Assembly: GCF_041929845.1 (NCBI RefSeq)
Contig: NZ_JBHEEH010000001.1
Coordinates: forward strand, 744,001-808,000
DNA length: 64,000 nucleotides
Direction: 5' to 3'
Source: Paenochrobactrum pullorum
GTDB lineage: Bacteria > Pseudomonadota > Alphaproteobacteria > Rhizobiales > Rhizobiaceae
Under the pieces are notes generated by a model. That model had not been told where the DNA came from. It worked only from the letters and a program-made list of their open reading frames with translations, and searched no databases. Below, piece by piece: positions 35,154-43,925 of the stretch (positions are counted from its first letter, which is position 1; every line of letters starts with the position of its first letter). Both the position numbers and the translations under genes were made by a program.

Positions 35154-36667
35154 CAGCGTGTCTCCACCAATGTTTGGAATTTTTCATTGAGCGCGCGCGC
35201 GGCATTGGCCTCGTCGGCAGATTGTTTGGCAGTTTGAGCCGCAAATGCTTGGGCTGTTGCTTTATAATGGGCAAGAGCTTCCATCATTGGCTTGTCGGCC
35301 GGGCCGCCGGTACGATCACGGATGCGCACAAAATATTCAGGCGAAACCAGCTCTTCAAACTTGGAACGGTCAAAAGAAGGCTCCTTGCCGGTTGCATGCT
35401 TGAATGCTTCCAGAAACGGTTCATAACCGTCTTGGGCCAGTCCGCCGCCTTTCGCAACAACAGCTTTTGCAACTGTTGCCGCAATTTCATGCGCCTGACG
35501 GAAGGAGAGGTCTTCGATACGCACCAGTGAATCTGCAAGCTCTGTAATGGTGATGCAGGAGCGGCGGATATTGTCTTGAACACGAGCTGGATCAATGCGC
35601 ACAGCTTCGATGAAAGCTGCCAGCAAATCCAACACGCGGCTGGCGGTTGCAAAGGCTTCATAACCCATTTGTTGGGTTTCGCCTTCACTGTCATTCATAT
35701 CGGTAAATGGTGTGTTGTGAATGACATCCAGTACGGTGCGGGCACGACCCATCGTCTGGCTGGACAAATGGCGCATATGTTCAATCGGTACCGGATTACG
35801 CTTCTGCGGCATGATGGAAGAAATTTGCACGAAAGCGTTTGGCACATACATTTGGCCAACTTCAAAACTTGTCCAGAACTGGAAGTCCTGAATAAGGCGG
35901 CCAAGATGGATGAACATCAACTCGATGGAAGAATAGGTTGAGGTGATGTAGTCGGAAGCTGCAATGCAGCTGTAGGAATTGCGCAAAGGCGCCGCAAAGC
36001 CCAAGAGTTCCGCAACACGCTCACGGTTGATCGGAAAGCCGGATGTGGTGATCGCCGCTGCGCCCATTGGCGACAGATTGACGATTTTGCGTGCCTCTGC
36101 AAAGCGCTCGATATCACGGATGAGCACTTCAATAGCGGCAGAGAGATAATGACCGAAAGTGGAAGGCTGTGCCGGCTGACCGTGGGTATAAGCCACAATC
36201 AGAGTTGCTTTTTCACGGGTCGCTGCACGGATCATCGCTTCCAGCAGGTTCTGTGCTTTGGCCATCAGGGCGTCAATACGCTCTTTCAGGCCAAGTTTGA
36301 ACAGAGTGTGGTCGATATCGTTGCGCGAACGTGCCGTATGTAGACGACCGGCAATATCGGCACCAAGACGGCTTTTTAGCTCTTTCTCAATCAGGAAGAA
36401 GAAATCTTCCACTTCACCGGTGTAAACAAGCTGAGACGGATCAACATCACGGTCGATAGCTTCCAATGCACCGGCAATGGCCGAAGCCTGAGTGCGATCC
36501 AGAATGCCGGTTTCCACCAGCATCACCAGATGGGCGCGGTCGATACGGCGGAAACCGTCGACATGGTGGGTTTTAGCGCCATCAAAGAGCGGTTTCAGAA
36601 CCGTTTCTTTATAGGTCGGATCAGGAAAGACGCTTTTGTCGTTCAAGCGTGGATCTAGGTCTGACAT
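35153..36667 (-). CDS. Argininosuccinate lyase-like enzyme, probably not ArgH
   Basis: A 504-residue member of the fumarase/aspartase superfamily. Three conserved regions are intact: LHTARSRNDIDHTL near residue 108, YTHGQPAQPSTFGHYL near 160 (catalytic His region) and SSIMPQKRNPVPIEHMR near 283 (flexible-loop serine). These enzymes release fumarate or a similar acid from an N- or O-substituted succinate. The length exceeds typical ArgH (about 460). It sits inside an ABC-importer operon with a PfkB kinase and not with arginine genes, so a catabolic role on an imported compound is likely. EDDS lyase of Chelativorans is a precedent for an ArgH-like enzyme acting on aminopolycarboxylates. Substrate unknown. 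Confidence 0.82.
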   Translation of the reverse strand: MSDLDPRLNDKSVFPDPTYKETVLKPLFDGAKTHHVDGFRRIDRAHLVMLVETGILDRTQASAIAGALEAIDRDVDPSQLVYTGEVEDFFFLIEKELKSRLGADIAGRLHTARSRNDIDHTLFKLGLKERIDALMAKAQNLLEAMIRAATREKATLIVAYTHGQPAQPSTFGHYLSAAIEVLIRDIERFAEARKIVNLSPMGAAAITTSGFPINRERVAELLGFAAPLRNSYSCIAASDYITSTYSSIELMFIHLGRLIQDFQFWTSFEVGQMYVPNAFVQISSIMPQKRNPVPIEHMRHLSSQTMGRARTVLDVIHNTPFTDMNDSEGETQQMGYEAFATASRVLDLLAAFIEAVRIDPARVQDNIRRSCITITELADSLVRIEDLSFRQAHEIAATVAKAVVAKGGGLAQDGYEPFLEAFKHATGKEPSFDRSKFEELVSPEYFVRIRDRTGGPADKPMMEALAHYKATAQAFAAQTAKQSADEANAARALNEKFQTLVETR

Positions 36668-36670
36668 GAT

Positions 36671-37522
36671 TTATCCTTTCAGTCCGGCAAGCATCACACC
36701 GCGCACGATGTAGCGTTGCAGCACGAGGAAGACCAACAGGGTCGGCAGCGTCGCAATCGCAGCACCTGTCATGATCATTTCCCATTGGATGGATTGTTCA
36801 ACCGCAAAGCTCGAAAGACCAACCGGCAAGGTGTAAAGTTCTTTGCTGGTGGTGACGATCAGCGGCCAGAAGAAGGCTGTCCAGTTACCGAGGAAGGTAA
36901 AGATGGCGAGTGCCGAGAGCGCAGGGGTGACAAGCGGCATGGCCACTTTCCACCAGATCTGGAACTCGTTGAGACCATCGACGCGTGCAGCCTCCAGGAA
37001 GTCATCCGGCACACCTTCAAAGAACTGTTTCATCAGGAAGGTTCCGAAAGCAGTCATCAGGCCCGGGAACATAATGCCCCAATAACTATCGAGCCAGCCG
37101 AGCTTTGATGACATGACATACCAAGGAATAACCAACATTTCTGTCGGGATCATCAGTGTCGACAGAATGGCGATGAAGATGAAGTTACGGCCGCGGAACT
37201 TGAACTTCGCCAATGTGTAACCGACGAGACTGTCAAAAAACACGTTGGAAAGCGTGACGACGACTGCGACAAACATCGAGTTGAAAAACCAGCGCAGGAA
37301 ACGACCGTCCGCCAGAATGGTGACATAGTTCTGGAACGATGGTGCGGCAGGGATCAGACGCAAATCATAAACCTGACTGGCTGTTTTCAGCGATGTTGAA
37401 AACATGAAGGCCAGCGGAATAACCATGATTACGCCGCCGATGAACAATAATGTCCATGTCAGCACACGGCCTGGCTTGACGTTTTTGTAATTGATTGAGG
37501 GGGATTGAACAGTGGTACTCAT
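36671..37522 (-). CDS. ABC sugar-type importer, permease 2 (UgpE/MalG-like)
   Basis: A 283-residue membrane protein with six predicted helices, the first at about residues 18-38. The EAA loop is FLEAARVDGLNEFQIWWKVAMPL near 180, with the G-to-I spacing usual for MalG-type permeases. It overlaps the upstream permease gene by 4 bases and ends 4 bases before the lyase start. Family CUT1. Confidence 0.92.
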   Translation of the reverse strand: MSTTVQSPSINYKNVKPGRVLTWTLLFIGGVIMVIPLAFMFSTSLKTASQVYDLRLIPAAPSFQNYVTILADGRFLRWFFNSMFVAVVVTLSNVFFDSLVGYTLAKFKFRGRNFIFIAILSTLMIPTEMLVIPWYVMSSKLGWLDSYWGIMFPGLMTAFGTFLMKQFFEGVPDDFLEAARVDGLNEFQIWWKVAMPLVTPALSALAIFTFLGNWTAFFWPLIVTTSKELYTLPVGLSSFAVEQSIQWEMIMTGAAIATLPTLLVFLVLQRYIVRGVMLAGLKG

Positions 37523-38442
37523 TTCTTTTCCCTCAAAATCCAGAGCTGTAAGAGCGATACGAAAAGCAGGATGGTGAACAGGACAACTGTCTGTGCTGCG
37601 GCATAACCCATCGCATAAGATGAGAAGGCCGTTTGATAAATCATCAGCACCAATGGTTTGGTCGAGCCAAGCGGGCCGCCCGGATCATTGGTGGTCATGT
37701 TGTAGACCTGATCGAAGATACGTAAGAATCCGATTGAGGAGAAAACAACCAGAAATACGGTTGTCGGCTTCAGGAGCGGAATGGTGATTTTGCGTAAAAT
37801 GGCCCATTCACCCAGACCGTCAATGCGGGCTGCTTCGTAGAATGTGTTCGGAATAGCGCGCAGACCGGCCATGAAGATGATGATCTGGAAGCCGAGGCCA
37901 GCCCAGATCGATGTCACCATGATGGATGGCAATGCCTGTTCAACCGAACGGATGAAACCTTGCTGCGGAATACCAACCAGCGCCAGCGCATTATTGATGA
38001 CGCCGATGGGGGCAGGCTGGTAGAACCAGCGCCAAACCCATGCCATTGCGGCAGCGGTGGTCAGATATGGCAGGAAATAAAGGCCACGGATCAGGCCATG
38101 CATAAAGCGGACGCGATCTAAGTAAAACGCAATCGTAAAGGCCAGAATGAGGCTGATAGGGGTACCGATCAGCAAATAGCTGAATGTGTTTTTAAACACT
38201 TTCCAGAATTGCGGATCAGAAAAAAGCTTGGTGTAGTTGGCGAAACCGATGAATTTTGGCGGCTTCATCAAATTCCAGTCCGTCAATGAAAGCCAGAAAG
38301 CCTCAATTGTCGGATAAAACCGGATAACCGAATAAAACAGGATGGGGAGGGCAAGGAAGCTCCAAACCCAGATCAACCGTCTTACGCGCATGGGGAAGCG
38401 GTTCCAAAAAGTGTCATCCGGTCGGGCTGTTGTCACAGTCAT
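37519..38442 (-). CDS. ABC sugar-type importer, permease 1 (UgpA/MalF-like)
   Basis: A 307-residue membrane protein with six or seven predicted helices and the EAA motif FYEAARIDGLGEWAILRKITIPL near residue 205. It pairs with the downstream permease. It is separated from the binding-protein gene by 231 bases that hold a RIME-like repeat and a long palindrome, so its expression may be set lower than that of the binding protein. Confidence 0.92.
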   Translation of the reverse strand: MTVTTARPDDTFWNRFPMRVRRLIWVWSFLALPILFYSVIRFYPTIEAFWLSLTDWNLMKPPKFIGFANYTKLFSDPQFWKVFKNTFSYLLIGTPISLILAFTIAFYLDRVRFMHGLIRGLYFLPYLTTAAAMAWVWRWFYQPAPIGVINNALALVGIPQQGFIRSVEQALPSIMVTSIWAGLGFQIIIFMAGLRAIPNTFYEAARIDGLGEWAILRKITIPLLKPTTVFLVVFSSIGFLRIFDQVYNMTTNDPGGPLGSTKPLVLMIYQTAFSSYAMGYAAAQTVVLFTILLFVSLLQLWILREKK

Positions 38443-38491
38443 GGCTCACAATACCTTTTGGTATGGTTCGGGATAAGCGTAATATTTTACT

Positions 38492-38593
38492 AGAGCGTTT
38501 TGCATTTAATCTGATCCATTGCACTCGCTCTGCCTCATTGTTTTTAACGCATGTCACTATCCCAAAACCGGTGTCCACTTTTGGGAGACATGC
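38492..38593. repeat. RIME/Bru-RS-like palindromic intergenic element
   Basis: Two nested hairpin units are visible. The first is AGAGCG (38492-38497) with CGCTCT (38526-38531). The second has GCATGTC (38549-38555) with GACATGC (38587-38593), enclosing CCCAAAA (38561-38567) with TTTTGGG (38579-38585). The wording, including CCCAAAACCGGTGTCCACTT, is what I remember from short dispersed intergenic elements in Brucella and Rhizobiaceae. Only one copy is in the window, so identity as a repeat rests on memory and not on comparison here. Confidence 0.6.
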
Positions 38594-38628
38594 TTTAAAA
38601 GCAGACGCAAATTTATGAATTAAAATGT

Positions 38629-38658
38629 AGCGTGGACTTCAATATTGAAGTCCACGCT
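38629..38658 (-). repeat. 30-bp perfect palindrome after the binding-protein gene
   Basis: AGCGTGGACTTCAAT (38629-38643) is followed directly by its exact reverse complement (38644-38658). It lies 15 bases past the binding-protein stop codon. In RNA it forms a 13-15 bp hairpin. The following minus-strand bases (ACATTTTA) are a weak T run, so it may act as an attenuator or a 3' stabiliser within the operon. Confidence 0.8.
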
Positions 38659-38673
38659 TTCTATTTTGCAGTC

Positions 38674-39921
38674 TTATTGTGCGTCGTCGATTACAGTCTG
38701 CTCAGCTTTTGCAGCCTGAGCGAGTGAATCTTTGGTCGGCTGCTTTTCAAGTGCCACGCGGTTGACCATGTCAATTGCGGTCTGGCGCTGGGCTGCTTCA
38801 TCCACAAACATGGTGGTGTGAGCATAGTCCAGACCTTTGAGGAACGGACCATAGATCGGGTCTGCCAGATTTTTCTCGGTCTGAGCCGCAGAACGGCGTG
38901 CAGGCAATTCGCCGACTTCCTCCAGCCAGATTTCCATCGCTTCCGGTGAGGAAATATAGTTGAGGAATTTTTCAGCGGCGACCAGCTTTTCACCCGTCAC
39001 ACCGGAACCGATACCATTGGCAAAATAGCTGGCATAGTTTGAACGAACACCTTCAGCATTAGCCGGAAGTTCGGTTACACCCCATTCAAAGCCTTCGATG
39101 GTGCGAAATGAACCCAGACGGAAAGTACCGTCAATCGTCATTGCAGCCATACCGGCACGGAATGCAGCTTGACCTTCATCCATGAATTTCTGTTCACTGA
39201 CCTTATGTTCAAGCTGCAGGTCAGTGTAGAATTTCAGAGCCTTGTCACCGGCTTCGGTGTCATAAGCCACTTTGCGGTCATTGTCGGTGTAAGGCACGCC
39301 GCCAAATTGACGAACCAGCACTTCACGCCACCAATGGTGATCCTGACCAGCCATATCCATGGTCACGCCAACAGTGGTGAGGTTGCCCGCACCATCACGC
39401 TTGGTGGTTTTCTTTGCCGCTTCAACAAATTCTTCCAGCGTCTGTGGTGGATTGTTTGGATCAAGACCGGCTTCTTCAAACAATTTCTTGTTGTAGAATA
39501 CGGCCAATGAACGAACCGCAGTCGGCAGACCATAATATTCATCGCCGCGCTTCATAGCATCGGTGATGGAGAAGAAATCTGCTTCGATTTTATCGTGCGG
39601 AAATGTTTCTTTTGACAGCGGTTGCAGAATGTCGCCAGCTACGAATTTGTCGAGCCAGCCATAGAAAAGCTGCATGACATCAGGGGTCTTGCCGGCCATT
39701 TTGGCAGCGATAACTCGCGTCTGATAATCATCATAAGGGAATGTGGTCTGTTTGACTTTGATATCTGGATTGGCTTTTTCAAAATTTGCGATCAGCTTGT
39801 CCATAGCTTTAACGCGGGTTTCGAAAATATACTGCCAATATTCAATTTCAACAGCCTGAGCTGCATTAAAAGCCATCGTGCTGAAACCAGCAACCAAGCT
39901 CGCAAACATAAGTTTACGCAT
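38674..39921 (-). CDS. ABC sugar-type importer, periplasmic binding protein
   Basis: A 415-residue precursor with a signal peptide ending about residue 23 (NAAQAVEIEYWQYIF). The mature part is a family 1 (UgpB/MalE-like) binding protein: VKAMDKLIANFEKANPDIKV near residue 37, DVMQLFYGWLDKFVAGDILQ near 80 and YYGLPTAVRSLAVFYNKKLF near 125. It is the first gene of the lyase/kinase operon, with AGGGAGG before the ATG. The family takes sugars, polyols and glycerophosphodiesters, so the ligand probably has a sugar-like part. Confidence 0.92.
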   Translation of the reverse strand: MRKLMFASLVAGFSTMAFNAAQAVEIEYWQYIFETRVKAMDKLIANFEKANPDIKVKQTTFPYDDYQTRVIAAKMAGKTPDVMQLFYGWLDKFVAGDILQPLSKETFPHDKIEADFFSITDAMKRGDEYYGLPTAVRSLAVFYNKKLFEEAGLDPNNPPQTLEEFVEAAKKTTKRDGAGNLTTVGVTMDMAGQDHHWWREVLVRQFGGVPYTDNDRKVAYDTEAGDKALKFYTDLQLEHKVSEQKFMDEGQAAFRAGMAAMTIDGTFRLGSFRTIEGFEWGVTELPANAEGVRSNYASYFANGIGSGVTGEKLVAAEKFLNYISSPEAMEIWLEEVGELPARRSAAQTEKNLADPIYGPFLKGLDYAHTTMFVDEAAQRQTAIDMVNRVALEKQPTKDSLAQAAKAEQTVIDDAQ

Positions 39922-40249
39922 ATTAGAACCTCCCTAAGCGCCGCCTCGCTTTTTTTTGATTGCGAAGAGGATGCTGAACCAATTGCCCGGAACCTTCATT
40001 CCAGTGTTGTAAATGAACGGACTTCAACTGTCGCAACTTGAACAATATACTATTCCGTCACTTATTTCTTCCGCAGAACATTTGTTCGCATGCTTGCGTT
40101 AATGTGCTACAGAAAACACCAAAGTGTTAGTCCTTACGGTTCCCTATAAAACATGGTTTTGTCAATAAGATAATTTACTTGAATTAATCTATTGCTGTGT
40201 TTGAGGTATTTGCGCTATCACTTTTTCAGGGGATAGCAGGGTGAATAGA
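39922..40249. promoter_or_regulatory. Divergent promoter region of the lyase/ABC operon and the ROK regulator
   Basis: This 328-bp AT-rich region holds two inverted repeats. One is TTCATT (39995-40000) with AATGAA (40012-40017), separated by 11 bases. The other is AACAC-CAAA-GTGTT (40115-40128). Either could be the site of the adjacent ROK regulator. I see no open reading frame in it with a credible ribosome binding site. Confidence 0.4.
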
Positions 40250-41467
40250 ATGGTTTTCCAGCTCGATAATGATCAACAAACAACCCATCAGATCACTCTG
40301 GGTAAAAATCCGGAGAGGATTCGCGATCATAATCGTCGCGTGGTTTTAGATGTCGTCCGCCAGCATGGCTCATTGGGGCGTATGCATATTGCGCGCCTTA
40401 CCCATCTGACCGCACAAGCTATCGCCAATATTGTTGACGAACTGGTCAGTGAAAACCTGTTGATGCAGACGGGGCGTTTGCGCGCCGGACGTGGACAGCC
40501 ACCCAAGCAATTTGCGGTTAATCCTGATGGTGCGATGACGATCGGGATTGAAATGGCTTCCGATCATATGGTGACAACAGTGCTTGATCTTGCCGGTCAG
40601 CCACGCTTGCGCCGTATCATCCCGGTGAAAGACACCAGCCCCGCAGAGCTTTCCAAGCAGTTTGCAAGTGAAATTGCTGAAATAAAACAAAGTTTTACTG
40701 CGCCTTTGCTGGGCGTTGGTGCTGTGATGCCGGGGCCTTTTGATGTGGAAGGCATGACTTCCGTGGGGCCCACAACTTTGCCCGGTTGGGCAGAAATTGA
40801 TGCGTCCGCTTTTTTAAGTGAAGCCTGTGGCGAGACAGTTATCATTGAAAATGATGCGTCCGCTGCGGCCGTGGGCGAGCGTTTATTTGGTGCCGGACAT
40901 GGTATTTCAAGCTTTGCGATGATTTATTTCGGTGCCGGTATCGGCCTTGGCATGATTGTGGACGGCATGCCGTTTCGCGGTGCTTTCGGCAATGCGGGCG
41001 AAATCGGTCATGTGGTTGTTTCGCCTTTGGGGCGCTCATGTGCCTGCGGGCAGCAGGGCTGTCTTGAGCGCTATGCGTCGCATTATTCGCTCTGTGAAGC
41101 GCTGCATCAGGCAGGCATTGAAAACACTGAATTTGATGATCTGGTCGAGCTCTATGAAAAGAAAAATCCGGTTCTTATGCACTGGATTCATGAGGCCGCC
41201 GCCCATTTGGCACCGATGATTGCAATGATCGAAAATATTCTGGATCCGCAGACCGTCATTTTAAGCGGTATGCTGCCGGATTCGATTTTGCAGGAACTGG
41301 TGACGCAAATGGGAGTGCTGCCGATTTCGGTGGCAAGCCGTCAGAAACGGGTGATGCCGCGGGTGATTCTCGGGGCAACTGGTCAGTACACAGCAGCTTT
41401 GGGCGCTGCTGCTTTGCCGCTATTCGAGGTTATGACGCCGAAGCTTGATACGGCGACTGATCTTTAA
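40250..41467 (+). CDS. ROK-family transcriptional regulator
   Basis: A protein of about 405 residues with an N-terminal winged helix (about 20-80; HGSLGRMHIARLTHLTAQAI, then NIVDELVSENLLMQTG) and a C-terminal ROK sugar-kinase-like domain. The zinc site CACGQQGCLERYAS lies near residue 265, and the DASAAAVGERLFGAG segment near 203. NagC, Mlc and XylR belong to this group and sense sugars or sugar phosphates. The ATG at 40250 follows AGGGTGA; a GTG three codons earlier is also possible. It faces the lyase/ABC operon and precedes the PIG-L gene by 24 bases, so it probably controls both. Confidence 0.88.
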   Translation: MVFQLDNDQQTTHQITLGKNPERIRDHNRRVVLDVVRQHGSLGRMHIARLTHLTAQAIANIVDELVSENLLMQTGRLRAGRGQPPKQFAVNPDGAMTIGIEMASDHMVTTVLDLAGQPRLRRIIPVKDTSPAELSKQFASEIAEIKQSFTAPLLGVGAVMPGPFDVEGMTSVGPTTLPGWAEIDASAFLSEACGETVIIENDASAAAVGERLFGAGHGISSFAMIYFGAGIGLGMIVDGMPFRGAFGNAGEIGHVVVSPLGRSCACGQQGCLERYASHYSLCEALHQAGIENTEFDDLVELYEKKNPVLMHWIHEAAAHLAPMIAMIENILDPQTVILSGMLPDSILQELVTQMGVLPISVASRQKRVMPRVILGATGQYTAALGAAALPLFEVMTPKLDTATDL

Positions 41468-41491
41468 AAACTAAATATCTGGAGGACTACT

Positions 41492-43903
41492 ATGCTTGAC
41501 GCGCGTCAGAAAATTGAAAAGCAGATGGCTGCACCAGCATTAGTGCGTCTGCATCGCAGCCTAAGCCGTTTGCAATCAACCGTTACCATGATGAATACCG
41601 GCGCGCATCCCGATGATGAGCAAAGCGGAATGCTGGCATATTTGCGTTTTGCATTGGGCATGCGGGTAATTATCGGTTGTTCCACCCGCGGCGAGGGCGG
41701 ACAGAATGTGCTGGGGCCTGAGCGCAGCGGTGCTTTGGGTGCGGTGCGCAGCCGTGAACTGGAAGAAGCCGCACGTGCCATTGACAGTGACGTGACATGG
41801 CTTGGTCATGGCCCGCAAGACAGGATCCATGATTTCGGCTTTTCCAAAGATGGCGACGGCACTTTTATGCATTGGGGCGAAGACCGCACCATTGAGCGCC
41901 TTGTCCGTGCTTATCGCACCGATCGTCCGGATATTGTGATCCCGACCTTTCTTGATGTTCCGGGGCAGCATGGCCATCACCGCGCGATGACACGCGCGGC
42001 TGAAAAAGCGATTCATTTGGCTGCCGACCCTAAAGCCTATCCGGAGCATTTTGATGAAGGTCTGAGCGTTTGGCAGGTAGGCAAATATTATCTGCCTGCA
42101 TGGACTGGTGGCAGCAATGGCTATTATGATGATGAAGTGCCGCCGCCAACAGCTACTGTCACGATACGCGCTGAGGGGCGCGATGTTGCAACCGGCGCCG
42201 ATTATGATCGTATCGGTGAATGGTCACGTTATTACCATGCCAGCCAAGGCATGGGCTATTGGCCGGAAAATCCAAAGCAAGAATGGCCGCTGTACCTGTT
42301 GCTGAATAGCGTTAAAACACGCAGCGAAACATCGGTGCTGGATGGTTTACCTGCCAATTTGGAACAATTGGCGTCATTCTCCGGACTGTCAGCAAAAACT
42401 GTCAGCAGTTTGCGTGATGCGCAGGATGCACTTGATCATGCGATTTCGGCCTTTCCTGATCGCGGTGCGATTATGGCGTGTTTGGTTGAAGCAGCAAAAG
42501 CCATTGAAACCGCGCGCGAACATGCTTCAGCTGAATTTTTAAAACTGCATGGTCATCGCTTGACCAGAAAACTGACGCAAATTCATCATGCGCTTTTTGA
42601 AGCCGCAGATCTGTTTGAAAATGCGGCTTTAACTTCACGTACCTTAACGCCGGGGCAGGCAACCGAGTTGAAGGTCAGCCTCAGTGATGAGCATCGCCGC
42701 TATAAAGTGCGCGTTGATGCGGTTTTCCCTGATCGTGTTGAAGTTATTGCGACCGGACAAAATGGCAGATATTTCAATTTTGATGTGATTGCCGAAACTG
42801 AAGCTGCATTTTCACCTGTTTTTGAGCCGAATTGGACATCGCTGCAAGGCAATGGTCAGGCGCATATTGTATTGAGTGCGGATTTCTCTGGTTATCAGGC
42901 TAATGCGCAATTTGATCTCGAAGAGCCTTTTGCTGTCCTTCCTGCAAGTTCGCTGACCCTTGATCCGCCAGCCTTTATTTTGGCCATACAAGATAAGACA
43001 ACTGAAAATTTGACGACGCGTATGACCATCAATGGTGCACAAGCACCAGTGCGGTTCAGTGCGCCGGCAGGTTGGAACGTGAGCCAAGAAGGCGAACAAG
43101 TGACACTGGCGCGGCCTGAAAAGACCGAGCAAGGCTTGTTGCGTTTTACGCCGCAAATTGATGGACGTGATGCTTTTAAAGTGGATCGTATCAGTTATCC
43201 GCATATTGGTGCGGTGAGCTATCGCGAGCCGGAATTGTTGCAGGTGTTGGCGCTTGATCTGACGCTGCCGAAGAGGGCCAAAATCGGCTATGTCGGTGGC
43301 GGTGCGGATCGTGTGGGTCTGTGGCTTTCACGCATGGGACTTGATGTCACCATGCTGAATGAGAAGCATTTTGCAGGTGATCTGTCGCAATTCACCACGA
43401 TTGTCGTTGGTATTTTTACCTTTGGTTTGCGCAAAGACTTGGCGGCAGCCACTGCTAAACTCCATGATTTTGTGCATAAAGGCGGCCATTTGGTTACTTT
43501 GTATCATCGTCCATCAGATGGCTGGGTGCCGGAAACAACGCCGCCGCTGCGTCTGAATATCGGCACACCTTCTTTACGCTGGCGTGTGACCGATCCGGCC
43601 TCAGATGTGACGATCTTGCAGCCGGAGCATAAATTGCTCAAAGGTCCAAACCATATTGACATGAATGATTTTGACGGTTGGGACAAAGAGCGCGGACTTT
43701 ATTTCATCTCCGGATGGGATGATGCCTATGTACCGCTTTTATCCATGCACGATGCCAATGAGCAGCCATTGTTTGGCGCATTGCTGAGTGCGGAAATTGG
43801 TCAGGGGCGCCATACGCATACAAGTCTTGTTTTGCATCATCAGCTCGACAAACTGGTGCCGGGCGCTTTCCGATTGGTGGCCAATCTTGTTCAACCGGCC
43901 TGA
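41492..43903 (+). CDS. Three-domain PIG-L (LmbE-like) deacetylase
   Basis: An 803-residue cytoplasmic-looking protein with no signal peptide. Residues about 30-260 are a PIG-L/LmbE zinc deacetylase with AHPDDE at 38-43 and HGHH at 160-163, the expected metal ligands. PIG-L enzymes remove an acetyl group from N-acetylglucosaminyl conjugates such as GlcNAc-inositol or GlcNAc-malate. Residues about 390-600 look like beta-rich Ig/NEW3-type modules. Residues about 620-803 (KIGYVGGGADRVGLWLSRMG, then TTIVVGIFTFGLRKDLAAAT) resemble a class I glutamine amidotransferase-like fold without an obvious catalytic cysteine. It starts 24 bases after the ROK gene, with GGAGG. The substrate is probably the compound taken up by the divergent importer. 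Confidence 0.85.
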   Translation: MLDARQKIEKQMAAPALVRLHRSLSRLQSTVTMMNTGAHPDDEQSGMLAYLRFALGMRVIIGCSTRGEGGQNVLGPERSGALGAVRSRELEEAARAIDSDVTWLGHGPQDRIHDFGFSKDGDGTFMHWGEDRTIERLVRAYRTDRPDIVIPTFLDVPGQHGHHRAMTRAAEKAIHLAADPKAYPEHFDEGLSVWQVGKYYLPAWTGGSNGYYDDEVPPPTATVTIRAEGRDVATGADYDRIGEWSRYYHASQGMGYWPENPKQEWPLYLLLNSVKTRSETSVLDGLPANLEQLASFSGLSAKTVSSLRDAQDALDHAISAFPDRGAIMACLVEAAKAIETAREHASAEFLKLHGHRLTRKLTQIHHALFEAADLFENAALTSRTLTPGQATELKVSLSDEHRRYKVRVDAVFPDRVEVIATGQNGRYFNFDVIAETEAAFSPVFEPNWTSLQGNGQAHIVLSADFSGYQANAQFDLEEPFAVLPASSLTLDPPAFILAIQDKTTENLTTRMTINGAQAPVRFSAPAGWNVSQEGEQVTLARPEKTEQGLLRFTPQIDGRDAFKVDRISYPHIGAVSYREPELLQVLALDLTLPKRAKIGYVGGGADRVGLWLSRMGLDVTMLNEKHFAGDLSQFTTIVVGIFTFGLRKDLAAATAKLHDFVHKGGHLVTLYHRPSDGWVPETTPPLRLNIGTPSLRWRVTDPASDVTILQPEHKLLKGPNHIDMNDFDGWDKERGLYFISGWDDAYVPLLSMHDANEQPLFGALLSAEIGQGRHTHTSLVLHHQLDKLVPGAFRLVANLVQPA

Positions 43904-43925
43904 GACGGCAACCGATAACTCACGC

